The notes below the pieces were generated by a model. The model saw nothing but the letters and a program-made list of their open reading frames with translations, was not told the DNA's origin and did no database searches. This document shows, in pieces, positions 7,388 through 15,562 of a stretch of 64,000 bases of DNA (position 1 is its first letter; every line of letters begins with the position of its first letter). The translations under genes and the position numbers were made by a program. This DNA comes from Hylemonella sp. (GTDB taxonomy: Bacteria > Pseudomonadota > Gammaproteobacteria > Burkholderiales > Burkholderiaceae_C). The stretch is taken from contig NZ_JAPZSV010000006.1 in the NCBI RefSeq assembly GCF_027532185.1, positions 62,001 to 126,000 of the forward strand, in the 5' to 3' direction.

Positions 7388-9369
7388 AGGGCGCCGAAAA
7401 GACTGTGGCTGTGGCGGGTGGCTGTCAGCCACGCGTCCAACGGCTGCGGGCGAGCATAAAGGAAACCCTGCAGGGCGTCACAGCCATGGGCCGTGAGGAA
7501 GTCGGCCTGCGCACGTGTCTCCACGCCCTCGGCCACGACCTTGAGCCGCAGGTGACGGGCCATGGAGAGGATCATGGCGACGATGGCCGTGTCGTTCGGG
7601 TCGTGCGGGGTGTCCTGGATGAAACTGCGATCGATCTTGAGTTCGTGTAGCGGCAGGCGTTTGAGGTAAGCCAGGCTGGAGTAGCCGGTGCCGAAGTCAT
7701 CGATGGAAAAGCGGATGCCGCGTGCGGCCAGGGTCTGCATACGCTGGATGGTGCGTTCCAGGTTGTCCAGCAGCAGGCCCTCGGTGACCTCGAAGACCAG
7801 CAGCGTGGCGTCGGCCTGGTGGCGGTCGAGGATGGTCAGGGTCCGCTCCACGAAATCGCCCTGGCGGAACTGACGCGGACTGACGTTGATCGAGACTGGC
7901 AGCGCATGCCCGGCAGCCCGCAGCTGCCGCTGGATGTGGCAGGCCTGCGTCAGCACCCAGTCGCCCAGGCGCAGGATGAGCTGGCCCTCCTCGGCGATCG
8001 GGATGAAGCGTGCCGGCGGGATGGTGCCCAGCGTGGGGTGGGTCCAGCGCAGCAACAGCTCAACGCCGACCACGGTGCCATCAGCATCCATCTGGGACTG
8101 CAGGTGCAAGGCCAGCTGATCCTGCTCGATGGCGCGAGCCAGTTCGTTTTCAAGCACGAGCTGGGCTTCCACTTCCTGCTGCATCGCGGCTTCGAAGTAG
8201 GCGATGCGGTTGCGCCCCGCCTCCTTGGCCCGGTACATGGCGGTGTCGGCGTCGCGGACCAGCTCCTCGGCGGTCTGTGCCGTGCCACCGAGGAGCACGA
8301 CACCGATGCTGGCGTGGGCGGCATAGGGCTGGCCGTCGACGATGAAGGGCTGCTCAAAGGCTTCGCGCACCTTGCCGGCGATCACGCTGGCCTTGCGCGC
8401 ATCGCCCTCGGTTTCAGTCGTTCCATGGAGCGCGAGGACCACGAATTCGTCGCCGCCCAGACGGGCCACCGTGTCGTCCTCGCGCATCAGGCCGCTGAGG
8501 CGTTGCGCTACGGCGATCAGCAGCGCGTCGCCAGCGGCGTGGCCGCGAGCGTCGTTGATGTTCTTGAAGCGGTCCAGGTCCAGATAGAGCAGGGTGGCGC
8601 CCCGGGTCTTGCGTCGTGCGCCGGCCTGGGCCTGGGCCAGCCGGTCCATGAGCAGGCGGCGGTTGGGCAGGCCGGTGAGCTCGTCGTAATAGGCCAGGCG
8701 GTTGAGCGCATCGGCCGTGCGCTGCAGTTCGGCGTTGACACGCTGCAGGTCTTCCTGGCCCTGCTGCAGCGAAGCGGTGATGACCCGCTGCCGCTCCAGC
8801 GAGCGCTCCAGCTGCTGCAGCAGCACGGCGCAGGAGATGGTGATGATGGTGTTGATGAACAGGAAGTTCAGCGTGATGACCACCCACTCCACGAAGGGCC
8901 GGGTTTCGAAGCCGGGCACATGCAGATCGGTGTTGCCCAGGTAGCCCACGGTCATCAGCGTGAGCGCGTTGACCAGCAGGGCCAGCAGCGCAGGGCGCAG
9001 GCCCAGCAGCAGCGCGGCCATGACCGGAAAGGCCATGAGGTAGATCTGGCTGACGGGTCCGACGATGAAGAGAAACCAAGTTCCGAGCAGGTAGATCAGG
9101 ACCAGGAGATTCCAGGCGCGCAGCCGGTAGGACAGGCGTCGGTACTTCCACAGCGTGATGACCCAGACCAATGCAAAAAGGTCGACCCAGGCGATGCTCC
9201 AAAGGCCCTGTTGCGCGGCCAGCCAGATGCCGGGGATGGCGGTCAGCGTGCCCAGCACGCCAACGAAGAGCAGGATGGTCGAGAGGATGCGGTGGCGCCA
9301 GTCGTGCAACACCTCAGGCTCGGCCGGTGCCGATGCCAGGGTGCGCTGGAGCAGGGCAGTCACTCTCAA
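7384..9369 (-). CDS. Membrane-bound GGDEF-EAL protein (cyclic-di-GMP turnover)
   Basis: A 661-residue protein with about six N-terminal membrane helices (residues ~25-185, a MASE-like sensor), a short coiled-coil, then GGDEF and EAL domains. The GGDEF motif is intact at residues 305-309, and an RxxD inhibitory site (R296-D299) sits exactly five residues before it, so it should make cyclic-di-GMP under product inhibition. In the EAL domain the signature reads GVELLLRW (ELL instead of EAL). The other phosphodiesterase landmarks (EVTEGLL, IDDFGTGYSSLAYLK, VVAEGVET) are kept, so hydrolysis remains plausible. The start is uncertain: TTG at 9369 has a gaggt site 8 bases upstream, and GTG at 9363 is the alternative. 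Confidence 0.9.
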   Translation of the reverse strand: MRVTALLQRTLASAPAEPEVLHDWRHRILSTILLFVGVLGTLTAIPGIWLAAQQGLWSIAWVDLFALVWVITLWKYRRLSYRLRAWNLLVLIYLLGTWFLFIVGPVSQIYLMAFPVMAALLLGLRPALLALLVNALTLMTVGYLGNTDLHVPGFETRPFVEWVVITLNFLFINTIITISCAVLLQQLERSLERQRVITASLQQGQEDLQRVNAELQRTADALNRLAYYDELTGLPNRRLLMDRLAQAQAGARRKTRGATLLYLDLDRFKNINDARGHAAGDALLIAVAQRLSGLMREDDTVARLGGDEFVVLALHGTTETEGDARKASVIAGKVREAFEQPFIVDGQPYAAHASIGVVLLGGTAQTAEELVRDADTAMYRAKEAGRNRIAYFEAAMQQEVEAQLVLENELARAIEQDQLALHLQSQMDADGTVVGVELLLRWTHPTLGTIPPARFIPIAEEGQLILRLGDWVLTQACHIQRQLRAAGHALPVSINVSPRQFRQGDFVERTLTILDRHQADATLLVFEVTEGLLLDNLERTIQRMQTLAARGIRFSIDDFGTGYSSLAYLKRLPLHELKIDRSFIQDTPHDPNDTAIVAMILSMARHLRLKVVAEGVETRAQADFLTAHGCDALQGFLYARPQPLDAWLTATRHSHSLFGAL

Positions 9370-9515
9370 GGTGCGGGACCTCGCAGGGGATGCGACGGGC
9401 GGGGCTACCAGTCGCTGTGCCCATCCTAGCCTGAGTCGGCCCCGGGCGGTGACCCGTTGGGAAACTGGCCCCGCTGTCTATGGCAAAAAGTCACGTGGAC
9501 TGGCCCGGGCGGGGC

Positions 9516-9902
9516 TCAGGCGTCACGCTGGATCAGCTCGATCTTGTAGCCGTCAGGGTCGGTGATGAAGGCGATCAGCGTGTCGCCGCCCTTCACCGGA
9601 CCGGGTTCACGCGTGATGTTGCCGCCCTGGGCGCGGATCTGCTCGCAGGTGGCGTAGATATCGTCCACGCCCAGCGCGATGTGGCCGTAGGCGCCGCCCA
9701 TCTCGTACTTGTCGACACCGTAGTTGTAGGTGAGCTCGATCTCGGCCTGGCCAGGGTTGCTCTCATAGCCCACGAAGGCGAGCGAATACTTCTGTTCGGG
9801 GCGGTCGGTGGTGCGCAGCAGCTTCATGCCCATGACCCGGGTGTAGAAGTCGACGGCGCGCTGCATATCGCCGACGCGCAGCATGGTGTGCAGGATTCTC
9901 AT
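9516..9902 (-). CDS. gloA: Lactoylglutathione lyase (glyoxalase I)
   Basis: GloA converts the glutathione-methylglyoxal hemithioacetal to S-lactoylglutathione. The 128-residue length and sequence are standard. [13 protein letters not shown] holds the first metal histidine, then come ELTYNYG with the glutamate, GHIALGVDD with the second histidine, and [11 protein letters not shown] with the last glutamate. It overlaps the upstream thioesterase gene by ATGA, so the two are translated together. A glutathione-consuming ChaC homologue lies 2 kb away on the same strand but in a different transcript. Confidence 0.97.
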   Translation of the reverse strand: MRILHTMLRVGDMQRAVDFYTRVMGMKLLRTTDRPEQKYSLAFVGYESNPGQAEIELTYNYGVDKYEMGGAYGHIALGVDDIYATCEQIRAQGGNITREPGPVKGGDTLIAFITDPDGYKIELIQRDA

Positions 9903-10459
9903 GCGCGGGATTGTGCCGGAAGTTCAAAAACCAAACATGTTGTGGTGGCGTGTGCGTAGAGCGTGCCGTCGGGTCCCACCAGGCGTGCTTCGGCGGTCGC
10001 CAACTGGCGGCCGCAGTGCAGCACCTTGCCCTCGGCACGCACGCGTGTGACCTTGGCGGGATGGATGGCCTTGACCAGGTTCACACCGAGTTCGGCGGTG
10101 GTGTAGCCACGGCCCGGCGGCATCAGGGTGTGCACGGCGCAGCCCAGGGCCGAATCGAGCAGCGTGGCGTACCAGCCGCCATGGATGCCGCCCATGGGAT
10201 TGAGGTGATCCGGCCCAGGGCGGCCCTGAAAGACGGCCCGGCCTTCGGCGACCTCCATCAGCTGAAAGTCCAGTGTCTTGGCGATGGGCGGGAAGGGCAG
10301 CTCGCCGCGCAACATGGCCTGCATCAACTCCAGGCCGCTTTTGCCGGCCACCTGGTCGGGGCGCGAGACCCCGACGCCGACGCCGGCATGGATGCGGGCC
10401 AGGACAGCTTCTTCCTGGGCCAGCCAGGCGTCAAGTTGGGAGAGAGTGCTCATGGACAT
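9899..10459 (-). CDS. PaaI-family hotdog thioesterase
   Basis: A 186-residue acyl-CoA thioesterase-like protein. The hotdog core includes [23 protein letters not shown], with the HGG and the acidic residue typical of the 4HBT/PaaI group, then [15 protein letters not shown]. It carries an extra N-terminal helical segment of about 50 residues ([23 protein letters not shown]). The first ATG of MSMSTLS is taken as start; a second ATG lies two codons on. It is divergent from marR with 65 bp between starts, and the shared region contains a palindrome that may let MarR control both directions. The substrate is unknown. Confidence 0.85.
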   Translation of the reverse strand: MSMSTLSQLDAWLAQEEAVLARIHAGVGVGVSRPDQVAGKSGLELMQAMLRGELPFPPIAKTLDFQLMEVAEGRAVFQGRPGPDHLNPMGGIHGGWYATLLDSALGCAVHTLMPPGRGYTTAELGVNLVKAIHPAKVTRVRAEGKVLHCGRQLATAEARLVGPDGTLYAHATTTCLVFELPAQSRA

Positions 10460-10499
10460 GTTGGGAACAGGGTTGAAGACGAAGGTGATTGTAGCTGCA

Positions 10500-10526
10500 A
10501 TGGTTGCATATACAATTATCAACCAT
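10500..10526. promoter_or_regulatory. Candidate MarR operator overlapping the marR start
   Basis: ATGGTTG (10500-10506) and CAACCAT (10520-10526) form perfect 7-bp arms around a 13-bp AT-rich centre (catatacaattat). The right arm includes the first two bases of the marR ATG. Many MarR proteins bind palindromes of the form TTG-N-CAA in the intergenic region next to their own gene. The position between divergent genes fits autoregulation plus control of the thioesterase-gloA transcript. No binding data exist for this site. Confidence 0.5.
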
Positions 10527-11010
10527 GAGCACCGCAAATCAGACCCGAAGCGGGGCGGAAGTCCCCGCCCGCCCCCAGGGCTGCACCAACCTCAAGCTGC
10601 GCCAGCTCGGGCGCCGTGTGACGAGCCACTACGACGCGGAGCTGGCCAAGACTGGGCTCAAGGTCACGCAGTACTCGCTGCTGTCGCACGTGGTCAAGCT
10701 CGGTCCCCTGCGTCCGGTGGACCTGGCGGCGGCCATGCGCATGAGCGCCTCCACGCTGTCGCGCAATCTCCAGCCCCTGGTGGCCCAGGGCCTGCTGGAC
10801 ATCCTGCCCGGTTCAGACGCGCGCAGCCGCCTGGTGGTCGCGACCGATTCCGGGCAGCTCAAGCGCGCCGAGGCCCAGCGCCGCTGGCGCGCGGCGCAGG
10901 AGCGGCTCAACCAGATCCTGGGTGTGGAGCGCGTGCTGGCGCTGCACACCCTGATCGACGAGGCGCTGGAATTGCTGGCGCTCGATGAAACCGGAGAAGA
11001 CGATGTCTGA
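10525..11010 (+). CDS. MarR-family transcriptional regulator
   Basis: A 161-residue MarR protein. The winged helix-turn-helix is visible as VTQYSLLSHVVKLGPLRPVDLAAAMRMSASTLSRNLQPLVAQGLL, followed by the wing DARSRLVVATDSG and a C-terminal dimerisation helix. Its ATG sits inside a palindrome that is probably its own operator. The downstream MFS gene overlaps its 3' end by 8 bases, which suggests a regulator-efflux pair, the most common arrangement for MarR genes. The ligand is unknown. Confidence 0.92.
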   Translation: MSTANQTRSGAEVPARPQGCTNLKLRQLGRRVTSHYDAELAKTGLKVTQYSLLSHVVKLGPLRPVDLAAAMRMSASTLSRNLQPLVAQGLLDILPGSDARSRLVVATDSGQLKRAEAQRRWRAAQERLNQILGVERVLALHTLIDEALELLALDETGEDDV

Positions 11011-12235
11011 AACAATAAAACGCAGGGATGTCCGCGTGTGGGCGCTGTGGCTGGTCCTGCTGGCCGCGGGCGGCACCTTTGCGCTGACCATGGGCGTACG
11101 TCAGACCATGGGCCTGTTCATGAGCGCGCTCAACACCTCGACGGGTCTGGGCGTGGGCAGCATCAGCCTGGCCTTCGCCTTCGGGCAGCTCTGGTGGGGG
11201 CTGACCCAGCCCTTCGCGGGCGCGCTGGCCGATCGTGTGGGCGCCGGGCGCGTGCTGCTGCTTGGTGTCGCGCTCGTGGCGCTGGGCACCTTCATCACGC
11301 CTTATATGACCTCGACGGCTGGGCTCATTCTGGCCATCGGTGTGCTGGCCGCCGGCGGTGCGGGCATGGCCGGTCCGGCGGTGCTCATGGCTGCGGCTGC
11401 GCGCCTGACGCCGCCCGAGAAGCGCGGTCTGGCCAGCGGCATTGTGAACGCGGGGGGCTCCTTTGGACAGTTCCTGATGGCGCCGATCGCCGCGGCGCTC
11501 ATGGCCGGGGCGGGCTGGTCGCTGGCCATGCAGATCATGGGCCTGCTGGTCTTGCTGGCCCTGCCGGCGGCCTATGTACTGCAAGGGCATGCAGGGCAGC
11601 ATGCCGCGGCGGGCGTCGGTAAAGAGCTCAGCACGGGCGAGGCGATACGCCAGGCGCTGCGTACCCCGAGTTACTTGATGCTGGCGGCTGGCTTCTTCGT
11701 GTGCGGCTTTCACGTGGCCTTTCTCGCGACGCACCTGCCCGGTGTGGTGGCCCTGTGCGGCCTGCCCACGGAGTGGGGGGCCTGGTCGCTAGCCTTGCTC
11801 GGTCTCTTCAACATCGTGGGCAGCGTGGCCATGGGCTGGGCTGTGGGACGCTGGCGCATGAAATCGCTGCTGTCCCTGGTCTATGCGACACGTGCGCTGG
11901 CCGTGCTCGTTTTCGTCTTCGCGCCCAAGACCGGCCCCGTGGTGCTGATCTTTGCCGCGGTCATGGGCCTGACCTTTCTCTCCACCGTGCCGCCCACGGC
12001 TGGTCTGGTGGCCAAATTCTTCGGCGTATCGCACATGGCCACGCTTTTCGGTCTGGTCATGCTCTCGCATCAGGTGGGTGGCTTTCTCGGCGCCTGGCTC
12101 GGCGGTCAGGTCTTCGATGCGACAGGCAGCTATGACTGGGTCTGGTACCTGGACATCGCCCTGGCCGTGGGCGCTGCGCTGATCCATTTGCCCATCGCCG
12201 AGAAGCCGCTGCCGGCACGTGCGGCGACGGCCTGA
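11003..12235 (+). CDS. MFS transporter (OFA/NarK-like type)
   Basis: A 410-residue, twelve-helix major facilitator protein. The motif ALADRVGAGRVLLLG (motif A between helices 2 and 3) is present and the first helix region ends in MGVRQTMGLFMSALN, a pattern seen in MFS proteins annotated as oxalate/formate-antiporter-like. I prefer the ATG at 11003 because a GGAG site lies 6 bases before it; an ATG at 10985 gives six more residues. It overlaps marR by 8 bases and is probably regulated by it. The substrate is not predictable. Confidence 0.88.
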   Translation: MSETIKRRDVRVWALWLVLLAAGGTFALTMGVRQTMGLFMSALNTSTGLGVGSISLAFAFGQLWWGLTQPFAGALADRVGAGRVLLLGVALVALGTFITPYMTSTAGLILAIGVLAAGGAGMAGPAVLMAAAARLTPPEKRGLASGIVNAGGSFGQFLMAPIAAALMAGAGWSLAMQIMGLLVLLALPAAYVLQGHAGQHAAAGVGKELSTGEAIRQALRTPSYLMLAAGFFVCGFHVAFLATHLPGVVALCGLPTEWGAWSLALLGLFNIVGSVAMGWAVGRWRMKSLLSLVYATRALAVLVFVFAPKTGPVVLIFAAVMGLTFLSTVPPTAGLVAKFFGVSHMATLFGLVMLSHQVGGFLGAWLGGQVFDATGSYDWVWYLDIALAVGAALIHLPIAEKPLPARAATA

Positions 12236-12265
12236 TCGGCCGGCGCAGCGGGTAGGATGACAGGC

Positions 12266-12649
12266 ATGAGTCAATTCACCCAAGTCATCCTCTACACCGA
12301 CACCGATGGCCGCGCGCGCTTTCGCGAGGAACAGATACCCCTGGGCGAGGGCACGCCGCAGTCCATGCTGTCCCAGGTGTTTGCCAGCGGCGGCTACCAG
12401 CTACGCATGAGCCCCGTGGGTTTCCGCAGCAGCTTTCACTGCACGGGCGCGCCGCAGTGGTGCTTCATCCTGCAGGGGCAGATGGAGATCGGCCTGCAGG
12501 GCGGGGTCTCGCGCATCTTCGGGCCCGGTCAGCATTTCTATTCGGCCGACCTGCTGCCCGAGGGAGCGACCTTCGACCCGACCGTTCACGGCCACTGGAG
12601 CCGCCAGGTCGGCCCCGACCCGCTGATCACCTTGTTCGTGCGCGGCTGA
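12266..12649 (+). CDS. Small cupin-like protein
   Basis: A protein of about 127 residues with a single beta-barrel cupin pattern: QWCFILQGQMEIGLQGGVSRIFGPGQHFYSADLLPEG. The usual metal histidines are not all obvious. Function is unknown; relatives are annotated as cupin domain or hypothetical proteins. The ATG at 12266 (MSQFTQ) has an agga site about nine bases before it; an earlier in-frame ATG at 12257 is possible. It follows the MFS gene by 30 bases on the same strand and may share its transcript. Confidence 0.75.
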   Translation: MSQFTQVILYTDTDGRARFREEQIPLGEGTPQSMLSQVFASGGYQLRMSPVGFRSSFHCTGAPQWCFILQGQMEIGLQGGVSRIFGPGQHFYSADLLPEGATFDPTVHGHWSRQVGPDPLITLFVRG

Positions 12650-12664
12650 GCGGCACGTGGCGTT

Positions 12665-13447
12665 TCAGGCCGGCACGGTGTAGTTCAGTGCCATGCGGCC
12701 ACCGTCCACGGTGAGGATCTCGCCCGTGATGTAGCTTGCTGCGTCGCTGGCCAGCCAGGCCACGGCTTCGGCGATCTCCTCAGGCTCTCCGAGGCGTTTC
12801 ATGGGCGTGCGGCTCAGGATGCGCTTGCGCGCTTCCTCGCTGGTGAGCACGGCCTGGGTCGCGAGCTCGGTGGCGATGGTGCCCGGCGCCACCGCGTTGA
12901 CGCGGATGCCCCGGTCCACCAGGGCCAGCGCCATGGCACGGGTGAGCTGGTTGATGCCGCCCTTGCTGACGTTGTAGCTCGCAATGCTGGGGATGGCCAG
13001 CACGCCATTGACCGAGCTCATGTTGACGATGGCGCCGCGTCCGGCCTGCGCCATGACACGCGCCACCGCCTGGCCCATGAGGAAGGCGCCCTTGAGGTTG
13101 ACGCGCAGCACGGCGTCGAAGTCGGCCTCGCTCGCGTCCAGGAAATCCGCGGCCTTGAAGATGCCGGCGTTGTTGACCAGCACGTCGATGTGGCCGTGCA
13201 CCGCGACGGTCTGCGCGACCAGCGCGTCGACCTGGGCCTTGTTACCCACATCGCAGGACACATAGAGCCCACCGAGCTCGGTGGCCAGCGCCCGGCCCGG
13301 CGTGTCGGCCACATCGGCCACGATGACCTGCGCGCCTTCGCGCGCGAAACGCCGGGCACAGGCCGCGCCTATGCCTTGGGCGGCGCCGGTGACGATGCAG
13401 ACGCGGCCCTGCAGGCCGTAGCGGATGGCGGTGGTGTCGGTGCTCAT
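12665..13447 (-). CDS. SDR-family oxidoreductase (FabG-like)
   Basis: A 260-residue classical short-chain dehydrogenase. The cofactor motif TGAAQGIG is near residue 20, VADVAD suggests NAD-type discrimination, NNAG is near residue 92, and the catalytic set is NMSS with SYNVSK. The C-terminal TGEILTVDGG is typical of FabG-like reductases. It converges on the cupin gene, and the helicase gene lies upstream on the same strand behind a strong terminator. The substrate cannot be assigned. Confidence 0.92.
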   Translation of the reverse strand: MSTDTTAIRYGLQGRVCIVTGAAQGIGAACARRFAREGAQVIVADVADTPGRALATELGGLYVSCDVGNKAQVDALVAQTVAVHGHIDVLVNNAGIFKAADFLDASEADFDAVLRVNLKGAFLMGQAVARVMAQAGRGAIVNMSSVNGVLAIPSIASYNVSKGGINQLTRAMALALVDRGIRVNAVAPGTIATELATQAVLTSEEARKRILSRTPMKRLGEPEEIAEAVAWLASDAASYITGEILTVDGGRMALNYTVPA

Positions 13448-13498
13448 AGGCCAATGCTAGCGCCTGCGCGGCGTCAAGGCCCGCCGGTTGACGCCCAC

Positions 13499-13522
13499 AA
13501 AAAACGGCCCCGCAGGGCCGTT
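13499..13522 (-). terminator. Intrinsic terminator of the rhlE-like helicase gene
   Basis: Read on the minus strand, an 8-bp perfect stem (AACGGCCC, loop TGCG, GGGCCGTT) runs into a T-tract. It lies about 25 bases after the helicase stop codon. A shorter T-run also follows on the plus strand, so it may act in both directions. It separates the helicase from the SDR gene. Confidence 0.88.
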
Positions 13523-13545
13523 CTGGTTTTTCTGGCGGGCGCGCT

Positions 13546-15195
13546 TCAGTGGCTGATGCGGCCGTAGTTGGTGCGCAGCGGATCGACGCCGCCACCCCCA
13601 CCACCTTTGCCGCCACCCTGGCCACCACCGGAGCGGCCACGGCCACCACCACCACGGCGGCGACCGCCCTGGCTCAGTGCGTCCGTGCCCGTGCGCAGCG
13701 GATCGGGTTGACCGCCATTGCCGCCCCCGTTGCCACCGCCGCGCGGGCCGTTGTTGCCACGGCGCTGCTCGCTGTTGCGGCCCTGGCCTTGACCCTGGGA
13801 CTTGGCGCCTTGCGGGCGTGCGGGGCCTTGACCGCGGGGCTGGCCCTGGCTCTGGCCGTTGCCGTTGCGTTGCCCGCCGCCGCTCTTGCCGCCACGCTCA
13901 CCCTGGGCGGCCTTGTTATCTCGGATGCGCTGCATCATCTCGCTGCGCGCAGCCTTGGCGGCGGCTGCCATGACTTCGCGGCTCGGCGGCTTGCCGGCGC
14001 CACCCCAGATGGTCTGGCGGCCCATCGCGATGGGCTCGGCGCGCTCGCCCGGCTCGGGGCCGAAGCCTTCGATCACCTGGACCTCGATCTTCTGCTTGGT
14101 GAAGCGCTCGATGTCGGCCATGAAGCCTTCCTCGTCCAGGCACACCAGGTTGACGGCGGCGCCGTCGGCACCGGCGCGGCCGGTGCGGCCGATGCGGTGC
14201 ACATAGTCTTCGCTGACGTTGGGAATCTCGTAGTTCACCACGTGCGGCAGATCGTCGATGTCGATGCCGCGAGCGGCGATGTCGGTGGCCACCAGGGCGC
14301 GGACCGCACCGCTCTTGAAACCGGCCAGCGCCTGGGTGCGGGCGCCCTGGCTCTTGTTACCGTGCAGGGCCATGGCGGTGATACCGTTCTTTTCCAGATA
14401 TTCGGCCACGTTGTTGGCGCCGAACTTGGTGCGCACGAAGACCAGCACCTGGCTCCAGTTGTGCTGCTGGATGATGTGGGCCAGCAGAGCCTTCTTCTTG
14501 CCGCGGCCCACCGGGTGGATGACCTGGGTGATGCGCTGCACGGTGGTGTTGCGCGGCGTGACCTGCACGCTCTGAGGATTCCTGAGCAGGCCGTTGGCCA
14601 GCTCGCGGATCTCGTCGCTGAAGGTGGCCGAGAACAGCAGGCTCTGTTTTTCCTTGGGCACCAGGGCCAGCACCTTCTTCACGTCGTGGATGAAGCCCAT
14701 GTCCAGCATGCGGTCGGCCTCGTCCAGCACCAAGACCTGCACGGTCGACAGGTCCAGGAAGCCCTGTTGCTGCAGGTCCAGCAGGCGGCCCGGCGTGGCG
14801 ACCAGGATATCGACGCCCTTCTTGAGGCGGTTGATCTGCGGGTTCATGCCCACGCCGCCGAAGACCACGGTGGAGCTCAGCTGCAGGTACTTGCCGTAGG
14901 TCTGCACCGATTCCTCGACCTGGGCGGCGAGTTCGCGCGTGGGCGTGAGCACCAGGGCGCGGATGCCGGTGCCGCCCCATTTGTTCTGGGCGCTGCGGGC
15001 CATGGCCAGGCGATGCAGCAGGGGCAGGGTGAAGGCGGCGGTCTTGCCGGTGCCGGTCTGGGCGCCGCCCAGCAGGTCGTGGCCTTCGAGCACCAGCGGG
15101 ATGGCCTGGGCCTGGATGGCCGTGGGGGTCTCGTAGCCTTGCTCGCGCACAGCCTTCAGGATGGCGGGAGCCAGTTTCAGTTCTTCAAAGTTCAT
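13546..15195 (-). CDS. rhlE: DEAD-box RNA helicase, RhlE type
   Basis: An ATP-dependent RNA helicase of 549 residues. Motifs in order: Q motif [13 protein letters not shown], motif I AQTGTGKT, Ia PTRELAAQ, Ib [20 protein letters not shown], and in domain 2 ARGIDI and [10 protein letters not shown]. The last ~140 residues are a low-complexity Gly/Arg/Gln-rich tail, as in RhlE proteins, in which the pentapeptide DPLRT occurs twice, once right at the C-terminus. Members help with ribosome assembly and RNA decay in the cold. The ATG at 15195 begins the conserved [13 protein letters not shown]. The upstream region has hairpins that could give cold or self-regulation. Confidence 0.93.
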   Translation of the reverse strand: MNFEELKLAPAILKAVREQGYETPTAIQAQAIPLVLEGHDLLGGAQTGTGKTAAFTLPLLHRLAMARSAQNKWGGTGIRALVLTPTRELAAQVEESVQTYGKYLQLSSTVVFGGVGMNPQINRLKKGVDILVATPGRLLDLQQQGFLDLSTVQVLVLDEADRMLDMGFIHDVKKVLALVPKEKQSLLFSATFSDEIRELANGLLRNPQSVQVTPRNTTVQRITQVIHPVGRGKKKALLAHIIQQHNWSQVLVFVRTKFGANNVAEYLEKNGITAMALHGNKSQGARTQALAGFKSGAVRALVATDIAARGIDIDDLPHVVNYEIPNVSEDYVHRIGRTGRAGADGAAVNLVCLDEEGFMADIERFTKQKIEVQVIEGFGPEPGERAEPIAMGRQTIWGGAGKPPSREVMAAAAKAARSEMMQRIRDNKAAQGERGGKSGGGQRNGNGQSQGQPRGQGPARPQGAKSQGQGQGRNSEQRRGNNGPRGGGNGGGNGGQPDPLRTGTDALSQGGRRRGGGGRGRSGGGQGGGKGGGGGGVDPLRTNYGRISH

Positions 15196-15562
15196 GTGGA
15201 AGGCGCCCATCCGGGGCGCAGGGATATCGGCCTGTACGGGTGCTGAAAGCGCCCGGCCAGTCAAAGGCAGATAAGGTTCAAGGGTGGGGCCGGTCGGTCC
15301 GCAGACTGCGGCGACGGAACCCCCAGCAGAGATGCTGGTGTTGCGACCAACTGAAGTGCAACGGGTGCGATTGTCTCATGCTTCGGGGCCTCGTGCCGTC
15401 CAGGGCATAAATTGTTCGTGAAACGACTTTTATGTGCCATCTCTGGTCATTTATGTCATACCCGTAAGCAAATGTTGCGCGCGTGTATGCTGTCCGCTCT
15501 GCTGCGGAGAAAATGTAACAAGTAGCCGGGGCCCCGTTTCGGCACAGCATTGTTTTTTCCTC
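15196..15562. promoter_or_regulatory. Divergent intergenic region between rhlE and the first DUF1631 gene
   Basis: This 367-bp gap holds no convincing gene. On the rhlE side there are two compact hairpins: CCGCA-gac-TGCGG (15299-15311) and CCAGCA-gaga-TGCTGG (15323-15338). They could form a structured 5' leader, which DEAD-box helicase genes often have. From about 15405 the sequence becomes noticeably more AT-rich, where promoters for both directions probably lie, but I could not define -35/-10 pairs with confidence. A T-run (15553-15558) precedes the DUF1631 start and no strong ribosome site is visible. Confidence 0.45.
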
